Positions 26,816-36,160 of a DNA stretch of 64,000 nucleotides are shown here, one piece after another. The notes below the pieces were generated by a model. That model worked only from the letters and a program-made list of their open reading frames with translations, made no database searches and was not told the DNA's origin. The position numbers and the translations under genes were made by a program. Positions within the stretch are counted from its first letter, which is position 1; each line of letters begins with the position of its first letter. Source of the stretch: Kushneria indalinina DSM 14324 (lineage in GTDB: Bacteria; Pseudomonadota; Gammaproteobacteria; Pseudomonadales; Halomonadaceae); assembly GCF_003385845.1 (NCBI RefSeq), contig NZ_QRDJ01000007.1:211281-275280 (forward strand), in the 5' to 3' direction.

Positions 26816-27802
26816 TTACACGAACCCGACCACCTCATGGGGCACGTAGGGCGCCTCGAGCTGCTCGACTTCGGCCTCGCTCAGCGTGATCTCGAGCGCC
26901 CCCAGGGCCTGGTCCATGTGGTGGGACTTGCTGGCGCCCACGATCGGCGCCGTAATACCCGGTTTTTGCAGAAGCCAGGCCAGCGCAATCTGCGCCGGTG
27001 ACACGTTGCGTGCACCGGCCACCTCATGCAGCGCCTCGATCACGGGTGTATCGCGCTCGAGACCCAGCTTCCAGGCCCGCATCTGCTCATCGCTTTTGGC
27101 GCGGGTGGTCTGCCCTTCACCGCCCACGGCCTTGCTGCCGGCCAGAACACCGCGCGCCAGCGGACTCCAGGGGATCACGCCCACGCCCTGATCGATACAC
27201 TGCGGAATCATCTCGCGCTCTTCCTCGCGATAAATGAGATTGACCATCGGCTGCATGGTGGAAAACTTTGTCCAGCCGTTTTTCTCTGCCACGTGCTGGG
27301 CTTTGGCAAACTGCCAGGCGTGCATGCTCGACGCCCCGATATAGCGCGCCTTGCCGGATTTCACGACCTCGTGCAGCGCCTCCATGGTCTCCTCGATGGG
27401 GGTATCGTAGTCCCAGCGATGGGTCTGATAGAGATCGACGTAATCCATGCCCAGTCGCGTGAGCGAGGCATCGATGGCGTGATGGATGTGCTTGCGCGAC
27501 AGCCCCTGCTCGTTGGGCGTTTTGTTGCCGGTCGGGTTATACACCTTGGTGGCCAGCACCACCTCCTCACGGCGGGCAAAATTCTTCACCGCCCGACCCA
27601 CGACCTCCTCGGAGGCGCCGTCAGAGTACATGTCGGCGGTATCAAAAAAGTTGATGCCGGCATTAAGCGCCTGCTCGATAAAGGGCCGGCTCTGCCGGTC
27701 ATCAAGGACCCAGTCGCGCCACCGCGGCGTGCCGTAGGTCATGGTCCCCAGACACAGCGGCGAGACCTTGAGTCCGGTGCGACCCAGATTGCGATAGTCC
27801 AT
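26816..27802 (-). CDS. Aldo/keto reductase
   Basis: 328 residues, (beta/alpha)8 NADPH-dependent reductase of the YajO/Tas-like group. Catalytic tetrad positions are in the expected order: Asp and Tyr in FFDTADMYSDG (about 49-59), Lys in VLATKVYNP, His in YQTHRWDYDTP. The C-terminal cofactor part includes GASKSHHMDQALGALEI. Lies between two sugar-acid transport/oxidation units; substrate unknown. It has its own terminator and a terminator upstream, so it is probably expressed alone. Confidence 0.92.
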   Translation of the reverse strand: MDYRNLGRTGLKVSPLCLGTMTYGTPRWRDWVLDDRQSRPFIEQALNAGINFFDTADMYSDGASEEVVGRAVKNFARREEVVLATKVYNPTGNKTPNEQGLSRKHIHHAIDASLTRLGMDYVDLYQTHRWDYDTPIEETMEALHEVVKSGKARYIGASSMHAWQFAKAQHVAEKNGWTKFSTMQPMVNLIYREEEREMIPQCIDQGVGVIPWSPLARGVLAGSKAVGGEGQTTRAKSDEQMRAWKLGLERDTPVIEALHEVAGARNVSPAQIALAWLLQKPGITAPIVGASKSHHMDQALGALEITLSEAEVEQLEAPYVPHEVVGFV

Positions 27803-27954
27803 GACGTACCCTCCTCAATGAAATGGCAACCGACTCACCCGATCGCCATGTAAATAGCCGGCTAACAGCATGGCAAGGATTGCGCATCTGGCAAGCTATC
27901 GATGTCATTGGTGGGAGGTATAAATCGGCGAGAGGTATACATTGACGAGGCATA

Positions 27955-27989
27955 TAAAAAAGCGGAAAAGCGCCGGGCGCTTCTCCGCT
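27955..27989 (-). terminator. Terminator of idn-type operon
   Basis: Arms AGCGGAAAAGCGCC (27961-27974) and GGCGCTTCTCCGCT (27976-27989) pair with one mismatch; on the minus strand the stem is followed by TTTTTTAT. About 40 bases after the stop of the hydroxyacid dehydrogenase gene. Confidence 0.85.
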
Positions 27990-28031
27990 GGACGGATACA
28001 GGATTGAAAGGCGCGCTATCGATCCAGTACG

Positions 28032-29000
28032 TCAGGGTTGAGCCAGTACCTCAGGATTAATAATGTTGCGCGGCCGCCTGCCGGCGAGCACATCCACGGC
28101 GTTTTGCGCCGAACGTGCCTTGAGCTCGACGTAGGACTCTTCGGTATAAAACGCGGCGTGCGGGGTGAGGATGACGCGATCGAATCGGGTCAGCGGATGA
28201 TCGATGGCCAGCGGCTCCTCTTCGAGCACGTCAAGTCCAGCGCCCATCAGACGACCCTGTGACAGCGCCTCGACCAGCGCCGCGGTATCGACCACACCGC
28301 CGCGGGCCGTGTTGATCAGGATGGCATCCTCGCGCATGGCAGCCAGCGCGTCTGCATCGATCAGGTGATGCGTCTGTTCGGTCAGCGGCAGATGCAGCGA
28401 CACCACCTGTGATGAGGCCAGCAGCTCATCGAAGGACACCACCGCCCAGCCCTCGGACGTGGTCTCCCCCGGGGTCAGCCGCGGGTCACAGAGTACGACC
28501 TCAAAGCCCAGCCCTGCGGCCTTGCGCGCCGTGGCCATGCCGATGGCACCGGCCCCGACCACGCCGAATCGTCGGCCACGCAGCTGAAAGATGGGTTTTG
28601 CCGCCCCCAGCCCCGGCTCGCCCTGACGCAGACGACGATCCAGCCCGGTGATATCCCGCTGTACTGTCAGGGCCAGGGCGATGGCGTGATCCGAGACCGC
28701 CTCGGTGCCGTAGTCCGGCACGTTGCACACCGCCACGCCATGGCGAGTGGCCGCTTCGATATCCACGGTATCCATCCCGACGCCGTTGCGCGATACCACA
28801 CGCAGCCCGGGCAGGGCCGCCAGCACCTCCTCGGTAATCTGCCCGTACTGCACGATCAGCCCCTGCGCGTCGCGAGCGTTTGCGATAATGCCCTCGGGCG
28901 TGACGTCCTGACACAGCGTCAGACGGCCGCCTTCGGCCTCGACACATTCACGCTCGATATCAATGCTGTCGTGATCGCAATCGGTAAAGACAATATGCAT
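28032..29000 (-). CDS. D-isomer-specific 2-hydroxyacid dehydrogenase (CtBP-like)
   Basis: 322 residues from the ATG at 29000; 55 further in-frame codons upstream would overlap idnD and are rejected. NAD(H)-binding GVVGAGAIGMATA is in the middle; catalytic Arg in VVSRNGVGMDTVD, Glu in LEEEPLA, His in LTPHAAFYTEES. The closest-looking group is the C-terminal-binding-protein-like dehydrogenases often annotated in gluconate/idonate operons. Likely a reductase of a 2-keto sugar acid. Last gene of the operon, 40 bases after idnD. Confidence 0.88.
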   Translation of the reverse strand: MHIVFTDCDHDSIDIERECVEAEGGRLTLCQDVTPEGIIANARDAQGLIVQYGQITEEVLAALPGLRVVSRNGVGMDTVDIEAATRHGVAVCNVPDYGTEAVSDHAIALALTVQRDITGLDRRLRQGEPGLGAAKPIFQLRGRRFGVVGAGAIGMATARKAAGLGFEVVLCDPRLTPGETTSEGWAVVSFDELLASSQVVSLHLPLTEQTHHLIDADALAAMREDAILINTARGGVVDTAALVEALSQGRLMGAGLDVLEEEPLAIDHPLTRFDRVILTPHAAFYTEESYVELKARSAQNAVDVLAGRRPRNIINPEVLAQP

Positions 29001-29040
29001 CTCACCAGTCTCCTGCAGGGTTTGTTTCAACAAGTGTGGC

Positions 29041-30057
29041 TCAATCCTGCGGCCAGAGACGTACCAGCACCTTCCCGGACACCTGAGCGTCCTTCGCCGT
29101 GGCAAAGGCATCGATGGCCTGGTCGGCCGGCACTTCATGGGTGATGACCTGATCAAAGCGCTCATCGCGGGCCAGCAGCTCGATGGCCTCGTCCACTTCC
29201 TGATTGAACCGGAAGCAGCCGCGCAGCTGGATTTCCTTGGAGATCAGCATGGCCAGTTCCAGCGGCTGGGCGCCGGCGCCCATCATGCCGATCTGAGCAA
29301 TGATGCCTGCCCGACGCACGGCGCGAATGGCGGTATCGATCGAGGCCGGCACGCCGGAGCATTCCAGCGCCACGTCAAAGGCTTCAGCGTCGGGGGTCTG
29401 CTCGCCGATGCGAATGGTGTGATGCACGCCGAGTCCGCGGGCGCGCTCGAGCGGGCCTTCAAAGACGTCGGTGGCGGTGACTTCACGGGCACCCTTGGCA
29501 AGTGCTGCCGCCGCGGTCAAAAGCCCAATCGGACCCGAGCCGCACACCAGCACCCGCTTGCCTTCCACACCGCCGGCCACATTAATGCCGTGCAGGGCCA
29601 CGGCCAGCGGCTCGGTCAGCGCGGCGCGCTTGAGCGAGAGCCCTTCGGGCAGTACGCGAATCATGCCGCGCGTGACCACCAGGTATTCACTCATGCCGCC
29701 CTGGGTATGAGGTGTCGTGGACGCCGAGCCCAGATAGGCGCCCTTCGGCCACAGGTGCGGCAGCTCCTCAAGGCCCGGCTGGCTCTCGCCGAAAGTGGCC
29801 GGATGGAAGGTCACCGGCGTACCCGGGGAAAGCTCGCCGGAGGGGTCGAGATCGACGGTGCCGGAGAGTTCGTGCCCCGGAATCAGCGGCTCGCGCACGA
29901 CAAAGGCGCCGTTGGCCCCTTCGTGATAGTAGTGCAGATCGGAGCCACAGATGCCGCCCCAGGCGATGCGAACCCGCACCTGACCATCCTGCGGCTCGGG
30001 GGTAGCCCACTCCTGCTCGCGCAGATCCTGTTTGCCATGAATGACCAGTGCTTTCAT
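29041..30057 (-). CDS. idnD: L-idonate 5-dehydrogenase-like zinc alcohol dehydrogenase
   Basis: 338 residues, medium-chain dehydrogenase. Catalytic zinc ligands are in GGICGSDLHYY (Cys) and PGHELSG (His/Glu); the NAD(P) motif is LVCGSGPIGLL. The usual four-cysteine structural zinc lobe is missing: the segment after the catalytic domain reads FHPATFGESQPGLEELPHLW with no cysteines, as in IdnD-type enzymes. It would oxidise L-idonate to 5-keto-D-gluconate, which IdnO from the neighbouring gene reduces to D-gluconate. ATG at 30057 chosen; another ATG two codons upstream is possible. Confidence 0.85.
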   Translation of the reverse strand: MKALVIHGKQDLREQEWATPEPQDGQVRVRIAWGGICGSDLHYYHEGANGAFVVREPLIPGHELSGTVDLDPSGELSPGTPVTFHPATFGESQPGLEELPHLWPKGAYLGSASTTPHTQGGMSEYLVVTRGMIRVLPEGLSLKRAALTEPLAVALHGINVAGGVEGKRVLVCGSGPIGLLTAAAALAKGAREVTATDVFEGPLERARGLGVHHTIRIGEQTPDAEAFDVALECSGVPASIDTAIRAVRRAGIIAQIGMMGAGAQPLELAMLISKEIQLRGCFRFNQEVDEAIELLARDERFDQVITHEVPADQAIDAFATAKDAQVSGKVLVRLWPQD

Positions 30058-30101
30058 CGTCATGCTCCGTTGCAGGCACAAAATGGGAATACAAAAACAG
30101 C

Positions 30102-30123
30102 ACAAGGGCCCGTGGGCCCCTGT
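30102..30123 (-). terminator. Intra-operon hairpin between idnO and idnD
   Basis: ACAAGGGCCC-GT-GGGCCCCTGT pairs at 9 of 10 positions; on the minus strand a TTTTT run comes four bases after the stem. It sits in the 75-base gap between idnO and idnD, so it may reduce read-through into the distal genes. Confidence 0.6.
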
Positions 30124-30132
30124 CGAAAGGGC

Positions 30133-30903
30133 TCAGACCACCGAGGTCATGCCGCCATCCACAAAGATGTTCTGCCCCGAGACAAAGCTCGAGGCGTCCG
30201 AGCACAGATACAACAGCGTGCCGACCAGCTCCTGAACGTTGCCCCAGCGCTGGGCCGGCGTGCGGTTCTCAACCCAGCTGTTAAAGGCTTCGTCCTGCCA
30301 CAGCGCGGTGTTCATGTCGGTCTTGAAATAGCCCGGCGAGATGCAGTTGACCTGGATGTTAAAGCGCGCCAGATCCGCCGCCATGCCCTTGGTCAGCATC
30401 ACCACACCGCCCTTGGACGCCGAATAGGGCACGATGGTCTGACGCGCCAGCATCGACTGGACCGAGCCGATATTGATGATCTTGCCGTGGCCGCGCTCGG
30501 ACATGTGGCGGGCCAGCGCGTTGGAGACATAAAAGGCGCTGGAGAGATTGGTCGCCAGTACCGCGTCCCAGTCTGACGGTTCAAATTCGGTAAACGGGGC
30601 GCGGCGCTGAAGGCCGGCGTTATTGACCAGAATCTCCGGCACGCCGTGGGTCTCGATCAGCTCGGTCAGCGCCGTTTTGACGTCGTCACTGCGGGTGACA
30701 TCAAAGGTCACACCGAACGCCTCGGCGCCGGTGGCCTCCGCAATGGCACGCACGGCCTGATTGACCGTGTCTTCACTGCGCCCGTGAATAATGACGCGGG
30801 CGCCCTGCTCGGCAAGCCCCTGGGCCAGCGCATAGCCCAGACCCCGTGAGGAGCCGGTAATCAGCGCCAGTTTTCCCTTGATGTCGAACGGGTTAACCGC
30901 CAT
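30133..30903 (-). CDS. idnO: Gluconate 5-dehydrogenase (5-keto-D-gluconate reductase), SDR family
   Basis: 256 residues, typical IdnO/Ga5DH. Cofactor motif TGSSRGLGYALAQGLA (17-32), VNNAGLQRRAPFTEF, active-site Ser and Tyr-Lys in GSVQSMLARQTIVPYSASKGG, and the C-terminal GQNIFVDGGMTSVV. Reduces 5-ketogluconate to gluconate. Twelve bases downstream of the GntP copy 2 gene and upstream of idnD, matching an idonate catabolic operon. Confidence 0.92.
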   Translation of the reverse strand: MAVNPFDIKGKLALITGSSRGLGYALAQGLAEQGARVIIHGRSEDTVNQAVRAIAEATGAEAFGVTFDVTRSDDVKTALTELIETHGVPEILVNNAGLQRRAPFTEFEPSDWDAVLATNLSSAFYVSNALARHMSERGHGKIINIGSVQSMLARQTIVPYSASKGGVVMLTKGMAADLARFNIQVNCISPGYFKTDMNTALWQDEAFNSWVENRTPAQRWGNVQELVGTLLYLCSDASSFVSGQNIFVDGGMTSVV

Positions 30904-30914
30904 GGAAACTTCCT

Positions 30915-32294
30915 TTAAAAAATAATGAACATGATATAGGCAAGAACGAAACCGACCACCGACTCGATGGTCTGCTGAACGGTCCAGGTCTTGAGCGTGG
31001 TGCGCACGTCCATGCCCAGCAAACGCCCGACCAGCCAGAAGCCGGAGTCGTTGACGTGACCGGCAAAAACCGAGCCTGCGGCCGTTGCCAGCGTCACCGC
31101 GATGACCTGCATGGTGCTGTAATCACCTGTCGCCACGGCGGGCGCCATAAGACCGGCCGCCGTCACCAGTGCGACGGTCGCCGAGCCCTGGGCCAGACGC
31201 ATGACGACGGCTACCACGTAGGCAGCCAAAATCACCGGCAGGCCCAGATCACCCAGCGAATCCGCCAGCGCATCGCCAATGCCCGAGGCGCGCAGGACAC
31301 CACCGAACATGCCGCCGGCGCCGGTAATCAGCACCACCGAACAGATCGGGCCCAGCGAGCTTTCGAGAATCTTTTCGATCGCACTGCCGTTTTCACCGCG
31401 GCGCGTGCCCAGCACGATAGTGGCCACCAGCACCGAGATCAAAAGCGCAATCGGCGTGCTGCCCAGCGTCGACAGGATCTGAAACCAGGTCTGGTCGGGG
31501 TCGGCCATGCCTGCCGCGCGCAGAAAATCCAGCCCGGTGTTCATGAAAATCAGTACCAGCGGCAGCAGCAGCATGCCAATCACGGTGCCTACCGTCGGCG
31601 GATTTTTGATCTCGTCATCGTCGACACCGCCAAAGAAACTCTCGGCCAGCTGAAAGCTGTAATGTTTGGCGCAGAACTTGCCCCAAAGATAACCGGAGAG
31701 ATACCACATGGGCAGGATGACCACGAGACCGGCCAGCATCAAAAGGCCCAGATTGGCGCCATAAAGCTCTGACGCCGTGACCGGGCCGGGGTGTGGTGGC
31801 ACAAACACGTGCATGACGGAAAACGCCGCTGCCGTGGGGATGGCGTACAAAAGGATCGGCCCGCCCAGGCGACGCGCCACGGCGAAGACGATCGGCAGCA
31901 TCACGATCAAACCGGCGTCAAAAAAGATCGGAAAGCCCATTAAAAGCGAGGCCATCCCGAGCGCCAGCGGCGCGCGTTTTTCGCCGAACAGTTCAATCAT
32001 GCGATCGGCCAGCACCCGGGCGCCGCCGGAGTTTTCGACCAGCCGGCCCAGCATGGCGCCAAGGCCCACCAGCAGCGCCACCGCCCCCAGGGTCTTGCCG
32101 AAGTTGTTGACCAGCGTCGGCACGATCTGATTGACCGGAATGCCGGTGGCAAAGGCCGTGATCAGACTCACCAGAATCAGGGCCAGAAAGGCATGCAGCT
32201 TGAAACGTATGACCAGCACCAGCAGCGCCGCGATGGCTGCCGCGGCAATCCCCAGCAGAGGGCCGGCCGTCATTGTCTGTGTCCAACCATCCAT
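30915..32294 (-). CDS. idnT: GntP-family sugar-acid permease, copy 2 (IdnT-like by context)
   Basis: 459 residues, highly similar by eye to the gene at 25203: LLVGLGAMLGRLVENSGGARVLADRM, GFPIFFDAGLIVMLPI, HVFVPPHPGPVTASELYGANLG, HVNDSGFWLVGRLLGMDVRTTLK. First gene of the operon with idnO and idnD, so it probably imports L-idonate, 5-ketogluconate or gluconate. The most visible differences from copy 1 are in the hydrophilic stretch around residues 210-230. No GntR/LacI regulator is adjacent. Confidence 0.88.
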   Translation of the reverse strand: MDGWTQTMTAGPLLGIAAAAIAALLVLVIRFKLHAFLALILVSLITAFATGIPVNQIVPTLVNNFGKTLGAVALLVGLGAMLGRLVENSGGARVLADRMIELFGEKRAPLALGMASLLMGFPIFFDAGLIVMLPIVFAVARRLGGPILLYAIPTAAAFSVMHVFVPPHPGPVTASELYGANLGLLMLAGLVVILPMWYLSGYLWGKFCAKHYSFQLAESFFGGVDDDEIKNPPTVGTVIGMLLLPLVLIFMNTGLDFLRAAGMADPDQTWFQILSTLGSTPIALLISVLVATIVLGTRRGENGSAIEKILESSLGPICSVVLITGAGGMFGGVLRASGIGDALADSLGDLGLPVILAAYVVAVVMRLAQGSATVALVTAAGLMAPAVATGDYSTMQVIAVTLATAAGSVFAGHVNDSGFWLVGRLLGMDVRTTLKTWTVQQTIESVVGFVLAYIMFIIF

Positions 32295-32434
32295 TGTTAT
32301 ATCCCCTTGAACGAACCCCTGCCGATAACGAGCGTTACGGCCCGAGGCATCTTACAGGAGGGGACACCCCCCGGAATCAGACCTAAGTCTATAGACCAGA
32401 GGATAATGACACAGCGGCACAGACCGATCGCCTG

Positions 32435-32851
32435 TCAGCGTTGCAGGGCGTCGAAAAGCTCCTCGCCCAGCGTCGGGCACCAGCGACCCACCACAGCGGC
32501 GATGCCGACCCCCAGAAGGGTCAGAAGCGGCGGCCCCCACTCAAGCGTCGCTGCCGAAGAGACGTAGAGGTATAAAAAGAAAAGCATCATGACCGCCCCG
32601 CCGATCAGGGCGCCGGAGCGACGACCGGCAATGAAGATCGAGGCCAGCACGCCCAGCGCCGGGATGGCCACCGACAAAATGCTGATTCTTGTCGCCTGTT
32701 GCCCGGTGACGGCGTACTCGTTGACCAGCCGCATTCCGACCTGCCACAGCAGCATATAGATCGCGACCGGGGCGACCATGGCGCCGCTGAGTCGTCCCAT
32801 GAACCCCAGTGCGGCACCGGGGTCCTGATTGTTGCCGTGATGACCGGCCAT
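32435..32851 (-). CDS. Small membrane protein of unknown function
   Basis: 138 residues from the ATG at 32851 (GAGG six bases upstream); 13 in-frame codons upstream are possible but proline-rich and atypical. Four hydrophobic segments (about residues 21-37, 55-70, 78-95, 103-123) joined by short loops; GRRSGALIGGAVMMLFFLYLY is the most distinctive part. A soluble His/Asn-rich start (MAGHHGNNQDPG) and no catalytic motif. I do not recognise the family. Stands alone between idnT and the fumarase gene. Confidence 0.65.
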   Translation of the reverse strand: MAGHHGNNQDPGAALGFMGRLSGAMVAPVAIYMLLWQVGMRLVNEYAVTGQQATRISILSVAIPALGVLASIFIAGRRSGALIGGAVMMLFFLYLYVSSAATLEWGPPLLTLLGVGIAAVVGRWCPTLGEELFDALQR

Positions 32852-33013
32852 GACTGCCTCGCTTGAAGGATAAGGGGGAAAGGCCGTCATTAGACCATCA
32901 CCACCCGGACACGTTAAGTCTGCCAGGCAGCCGTCTGCTGCCGGTCATGCGCTTTGATACGACAGCGCCGCCCCGGACAGGGGCGGCGCGACAGGCCGGC
33001 ATGACCCTCCGGA

Positions 33014-34516
33014 TCAGCGTCGGGCGATGATTTCCTGCCATTTGGCCGGGCCCAGCGTATGGACGCTGTCGCCGCGGGTATCCACCGCCACCGTGACCGG
33101 CATGTCCTTGACGTCAAACTCGTAGATCGCCTCCATGCCGAGATCCTCAAAGGCCAGCACCTTCGAGCCCTTGATCGCCTGGGCGACCAGGTAGGCCGCA
33201 CCGCCGACGGCCATCAGATAGGCCGCGCCATTGTCGCGAATCGCCTCGATCGCGCTCGGCCCGCGCTCGGACTTGCCCACCATGCCCAGAAGACCGGTCT
33301 CTTCCAAGATGGTACGGGTGAACTTGTCCATGCGCGTGGCGGTGGTCGGGCCGGCCGGTCCCACGACCTCCCCTTCCATCGGATCAACGGGGCCGACGTA
33401 GTAGATAAAGCGGCCCTTGAGATCGACCGGCAGCGGCTCGCCCTTCGAGATCATGTCGACCATGCGCTTGTGCGCCGCATCGCGTCCGGTCAACAGCTTG
33501 CCGGAGAGCAACAGCGTGTCGCCCGGCGACCAGGTGGCGACCTCTCCCGGCGTGATGGCATCGAGATTGACGCGCTTGACGCCCTCGCCCGCTTCCCAGG
33601 CAATTTCCGGCCAGTCATCGATTTGCGGTACCGGCAGACTCGCCGGGCCGCTGCCATCAAGATGAAAGTGCACGTGACGGGTGGCCGCACAGTTGGGAAT
33701 GATCGCCACCGGCTTGTTGGCCGCATGGGTCGGGCAGTCCTTGACCTTGATGTCGAGCACCGTGGTCAGCCCGCCCAGCCCCTGGGCGCCGATGCCGAGA
33801 CGATTGACCTTGTCAAACAGCTCCAGACGCAGCTCTTCGGGCCGGTTGGACGCCCCGCGCGCCTGCAGGTCCTGAATGTCAATCGGGTCGAGCAGCGACT
33901 CCTTGGCCATTTTCATCGCCTGCTCGGCGGTGCCGCCAATGCCGATGCCCAGCATGCCCGGCGGGCACCAGCCGGCACCCATCTTCGGGATCTGCTCGAG
34001 CACCCAGTCCACCACGCTGTCGGACGGATTGAGCATGGCAAACTTCGATTTCGCCTCGCTGCCGCCGCCCTTGGCGGCCACGTGAATCTCGACCTGATCG
34101 CCCGGCACCAGCCGGTGGTGGATGATCGCCGGCGTGTTGTCCTTCGTGTTGCGACGCGCGCCGTCCGGGTCTTCCAGAATCGAGGCGCGCAGGATGTTGT
34201 CCGGGTGGTTATAGGCCCGACGCACGCCCTCGTTGATCATGTCATCCAGGCTCATGTCGGCGTCCCACTGCACCTGCATGCCCACATTGACGAACACGGT
34301 GACAATCCCGGTGTCCTGACAGATGGGACGATGGCCGGTGGCGCACATGCGCGAGTTGATCAGGATCTGGGCGATGGCATCACGCGCCGCGGGATTTTCC
34401 TCGCGCTGATATGCCTGATGCATGGCGTCAATGAAATCCTTCGGGTGGTAATAGGAGATGTACTGCAGCGCATCGGTGACGCTGTCGATCAGGTCATTCT
34501 GGCGAATCACGGTCAT
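33014..34516 (-). CDS. fumA: Fumarate hydratase class I (iron-sulphur)
   Basis: 500 residues, single-chain class I fumarase, converting fumarate and malate in the TCA cycle. Cluster-ligand cysteine regions are visible in RPICQDTGIV and in the later IPNCAATRHVHFHLDG, together with the AAKGGGSEAKSKFAM motif; the C-terminal domain has GPVDPMEGEVVGPAGPTTATRMD. The ATG at 34516 follows AGGAAAAACAAGTC; 17 upstream codons are unlikely. Monocistronic as far as can be seen. Confidence 0.93.
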   Translation of the reverse strand: MTVIRQNDLIDSVTDALQYISYYHPKDFIDAMHQAYQREENPAARDAIAQILINSRMCATGHRPICQDTGIVTVFVNVGMQVQWDADMSLDDMINEGVRRAYNHPDNILRASILEDPDGARRNTKDNTPAIIHHRLVPGDQVEIHVAAKGGGSEAKSKFAMLNPSDSVVDWVLEQIPKMGAGWCPPGMLGIGIGGTAEQAMKMAKESLLDPIDIQDLQARGASNRPEELRLELFDKVNRLGIGAQGLGGLTTVLDIKVKDCPTHAANKPVAIIPNCAATRHVHFHLDGSGPASLPVPQIDDWPEIAWEAGEGVKRVNLDAITPGEVATWSPGDTLLLSGKLLTGRDAAHKRMVDMISKGEPLPVDLKGRFIYYVGPVDPMEGEVVGPAGPTTATRMDKFTRTILEETGLLGMVGKSERGPSAIEAIRDNGAAYLMAVGGAAYLVAQAIKGSKVLAFEDLGMEAIYEFDVKDMPVTVAVDTRGDSVHTLGPAKWQEIIARR

Positions 34517-34851
34517 GACTTGTTTTTCCTGTTCCTTTCGATTCTCAAGCGACGCACGGCTGGGCACGTCATCCGGTCGAAGTGAGCCCCTCGGCGCTGT
34601 GCATCATACGCCTGCCACTCAGCCGGCACCATCAATGACCCCGCCCTGTCACGCGCCCCACCAGGCCACGGCTTACCCGCTGAAACAAAACCAAACACTT
34701 AACCCAAATTTAAAATTTGCAAAGACTTTAAGCATGGCTTAAGTGTAGTGGAAGCCTTTCAGAACAGTGTTCGGAAAGACGGTGCAGCGTAGACCCGGCC
34801 ATCACGCATGACCGGTCTGTTTTCCTCTGGTTCAAAGGACAGGATTTCACG
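34517..34851. promoter_or_regulatory. Divergent promoter region of fumA and oxalate decarboxylase gene
   Basis: 335 bases without a gene. An A/T-rich core at 34684-34750 holds two palindromes: CAAATTT-A-AAATTTG (34705-34719, perfect) and TTAAGC-ATG-GCTTAA (34728-34742, perfect), about 110-150 bases before the decarboxylase start. They look like operators or promoter elements for one or both genes; the factor is unknown. Confidence 0.5.
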
Positions 34852-36087
34852 ATGAAGCATCTGACGCGACGCAGCTTTGTAGCTGCCGGCATGTTCAGCA
34901 CCGTGGCGGTCGCCTCCGGCGCCTATGCCCAGACCGTTCCCAAACCGCAGCGACGCGACGGTGTCGGCGGTGACGACCCCGGCCCTCGCAACACGACCAT
35001 CGATCGTGACAACCCCACCCTGATGAACCCGCCGGACACCGACAGCGGCACCCTGCCCAACCTGCGCTTCCCCTTTGGTGATGCCCACGTGCGCCAGGAA
35101 AGCGGCGGCTGGACCCGCCAGGTCACCAAGCGCGAACTGCCGGTCTCCACCACCATCGCCGGGGTCGACATGCGCCTCAACGAAGGCGGCATTCGCGAGC
35201 TGCACTGGCACAAGGAAGCCGAGTGGGCCTACATGACCTACGGCAAGGCGCGCATCACGGCGGTGGACGCCGAGGGCAACTACTTCGTCGATGACGTCGA
35301 AACCGGTGATCTGTGGTACTTCCCGCCGGGCATCCCGCACTCGATCCAGGGGCTGGGGCCGGATGGCTGCGAGTTTCTGCTCGCCTTTGACGACGGCGGC
35401 TTTGATGAAAACTCGACCTTTTTGCTCAGCGACTGGTTCAAGCACATTCCCAGGGAGGTGCTGGCCAAGAACTTCGGCATCGATCCCTCCCATCTTGGCG
35501 ACACCCCTGACCCGAGCGAGGAGTACATCTTCGCCAACCAGACACCGGGCTCGCTGGACAGCGTCAGGCCAAAGGGCGCCGATGAGGTGCCCGAGCCCTT
35601 CAGCCACCGGATGCTCAAGCAGGAACCGATCAAGACACCCGGCGGCACGGTGCGTATCACCGATTCCTCCACTTTCAAGGTGTCGAAAACCATCGCCGCG
35701 GCGCTGGTCGAGCTGGAGCCGGGCGGACTGCGCGAACTGCACTGGCATCCCAACAACGACGAGTGGCAGTACTACTTGAGCGGCACCGGTCGCATGGGCG
35801 TGTTTGCCGGTGCCGGCGAGGCGCGTACCTATGACGTTCATGAAGGCGATGTCGGCTACATCCCGTTTGCCATGGGCCACTACATCGAAAATACCGGCGA
35901 CACCACGATGCGCTTTCTGGAACTGTTCAAAAGCGATCACTACGCCGACATTTCGCTGAACCAGTGGCTGGCGCTGACCCCACCCGAGCTGGTCAGGGCG
36001 CATCTGGGTCTGGATGACACCTTCATGGATTCGCTGAAACAGCAGAAATCCCCGGTGGTGTCGAAAGACGGCGGCAGAAAATCCTGA
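34852..36087 (+). CDS. oxdC: Bicupin oxalate decarboxylase with Tat signal
   Basis: 411 residues. The N-terminal twin-arginine signal LTRRSFVAAGMFSTVAVASG (4-23) ends at AYAQ, so the enzyme is exported folded. Two cupin domains follow, each with manganese ligands: ELHWHKEAEW plus GIPHS in the first, ELHWHPNNDEW plus AMGHY in the second. The lid loop reads DENST, equivalent to the SENST lid that supplies the catalytic glutamate of OxdC, so decarboxylation of oxalate to formate and CO2 is expected and not oxidase activity. The ATG follows a weak ribosome site. No formate-using or oxalate-transport gene is next to it. Confidence 0.9.
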   Translation: MKHLTRRSFVAAGMFSTVAVASGAYAQTVPKPQRRDGVGGDDPGPRNTTIDRDNPTLMNPPDTDSGTLPNLRFPFGDAHVRQESGGWTRQVTKRELPVSTTIAGVDMRLNEGGIRELHWHKEAEWAYMTYGKARITAVDAEGNYFVDDVETGDLWYFPPGIPHSIQGLGPDGCEFLLAFDDGGFDENSTFLLSDWFKHIPREVLAKNFGIDPSHLGDTPDPSEEYIFANQTPGSLDSVRPKGADEVPEPFSHRMLKQEPIKTPGGTVRITDSSTFKVSKTIAAALVELEPGGLRELHWHPNNDEWQYYLSGTGRMGVFAGAGEARTYDVHEGDVGYIPFAMGHYIENTGDTTMRFLELFKSDHYADISLNQWLALTPPELVRAHLGLDDTFMDSLKQQKSPVVSKDGGRKS

Positions 36088-36160
36088 TGGTTTGACGCCA
36101 ACGCACACCGGGGCGCCCGGCCCCGGTGTGCTGCAAATTGACGGCCGGACGGCGGGTCAT

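Noticed and set aside
33059..34585. 500-codon open frame antisense to fumA
   Set aside because: Shadow of a GC-rich gene on the opposite strand; the minus-strand product is a full class I fumarase.
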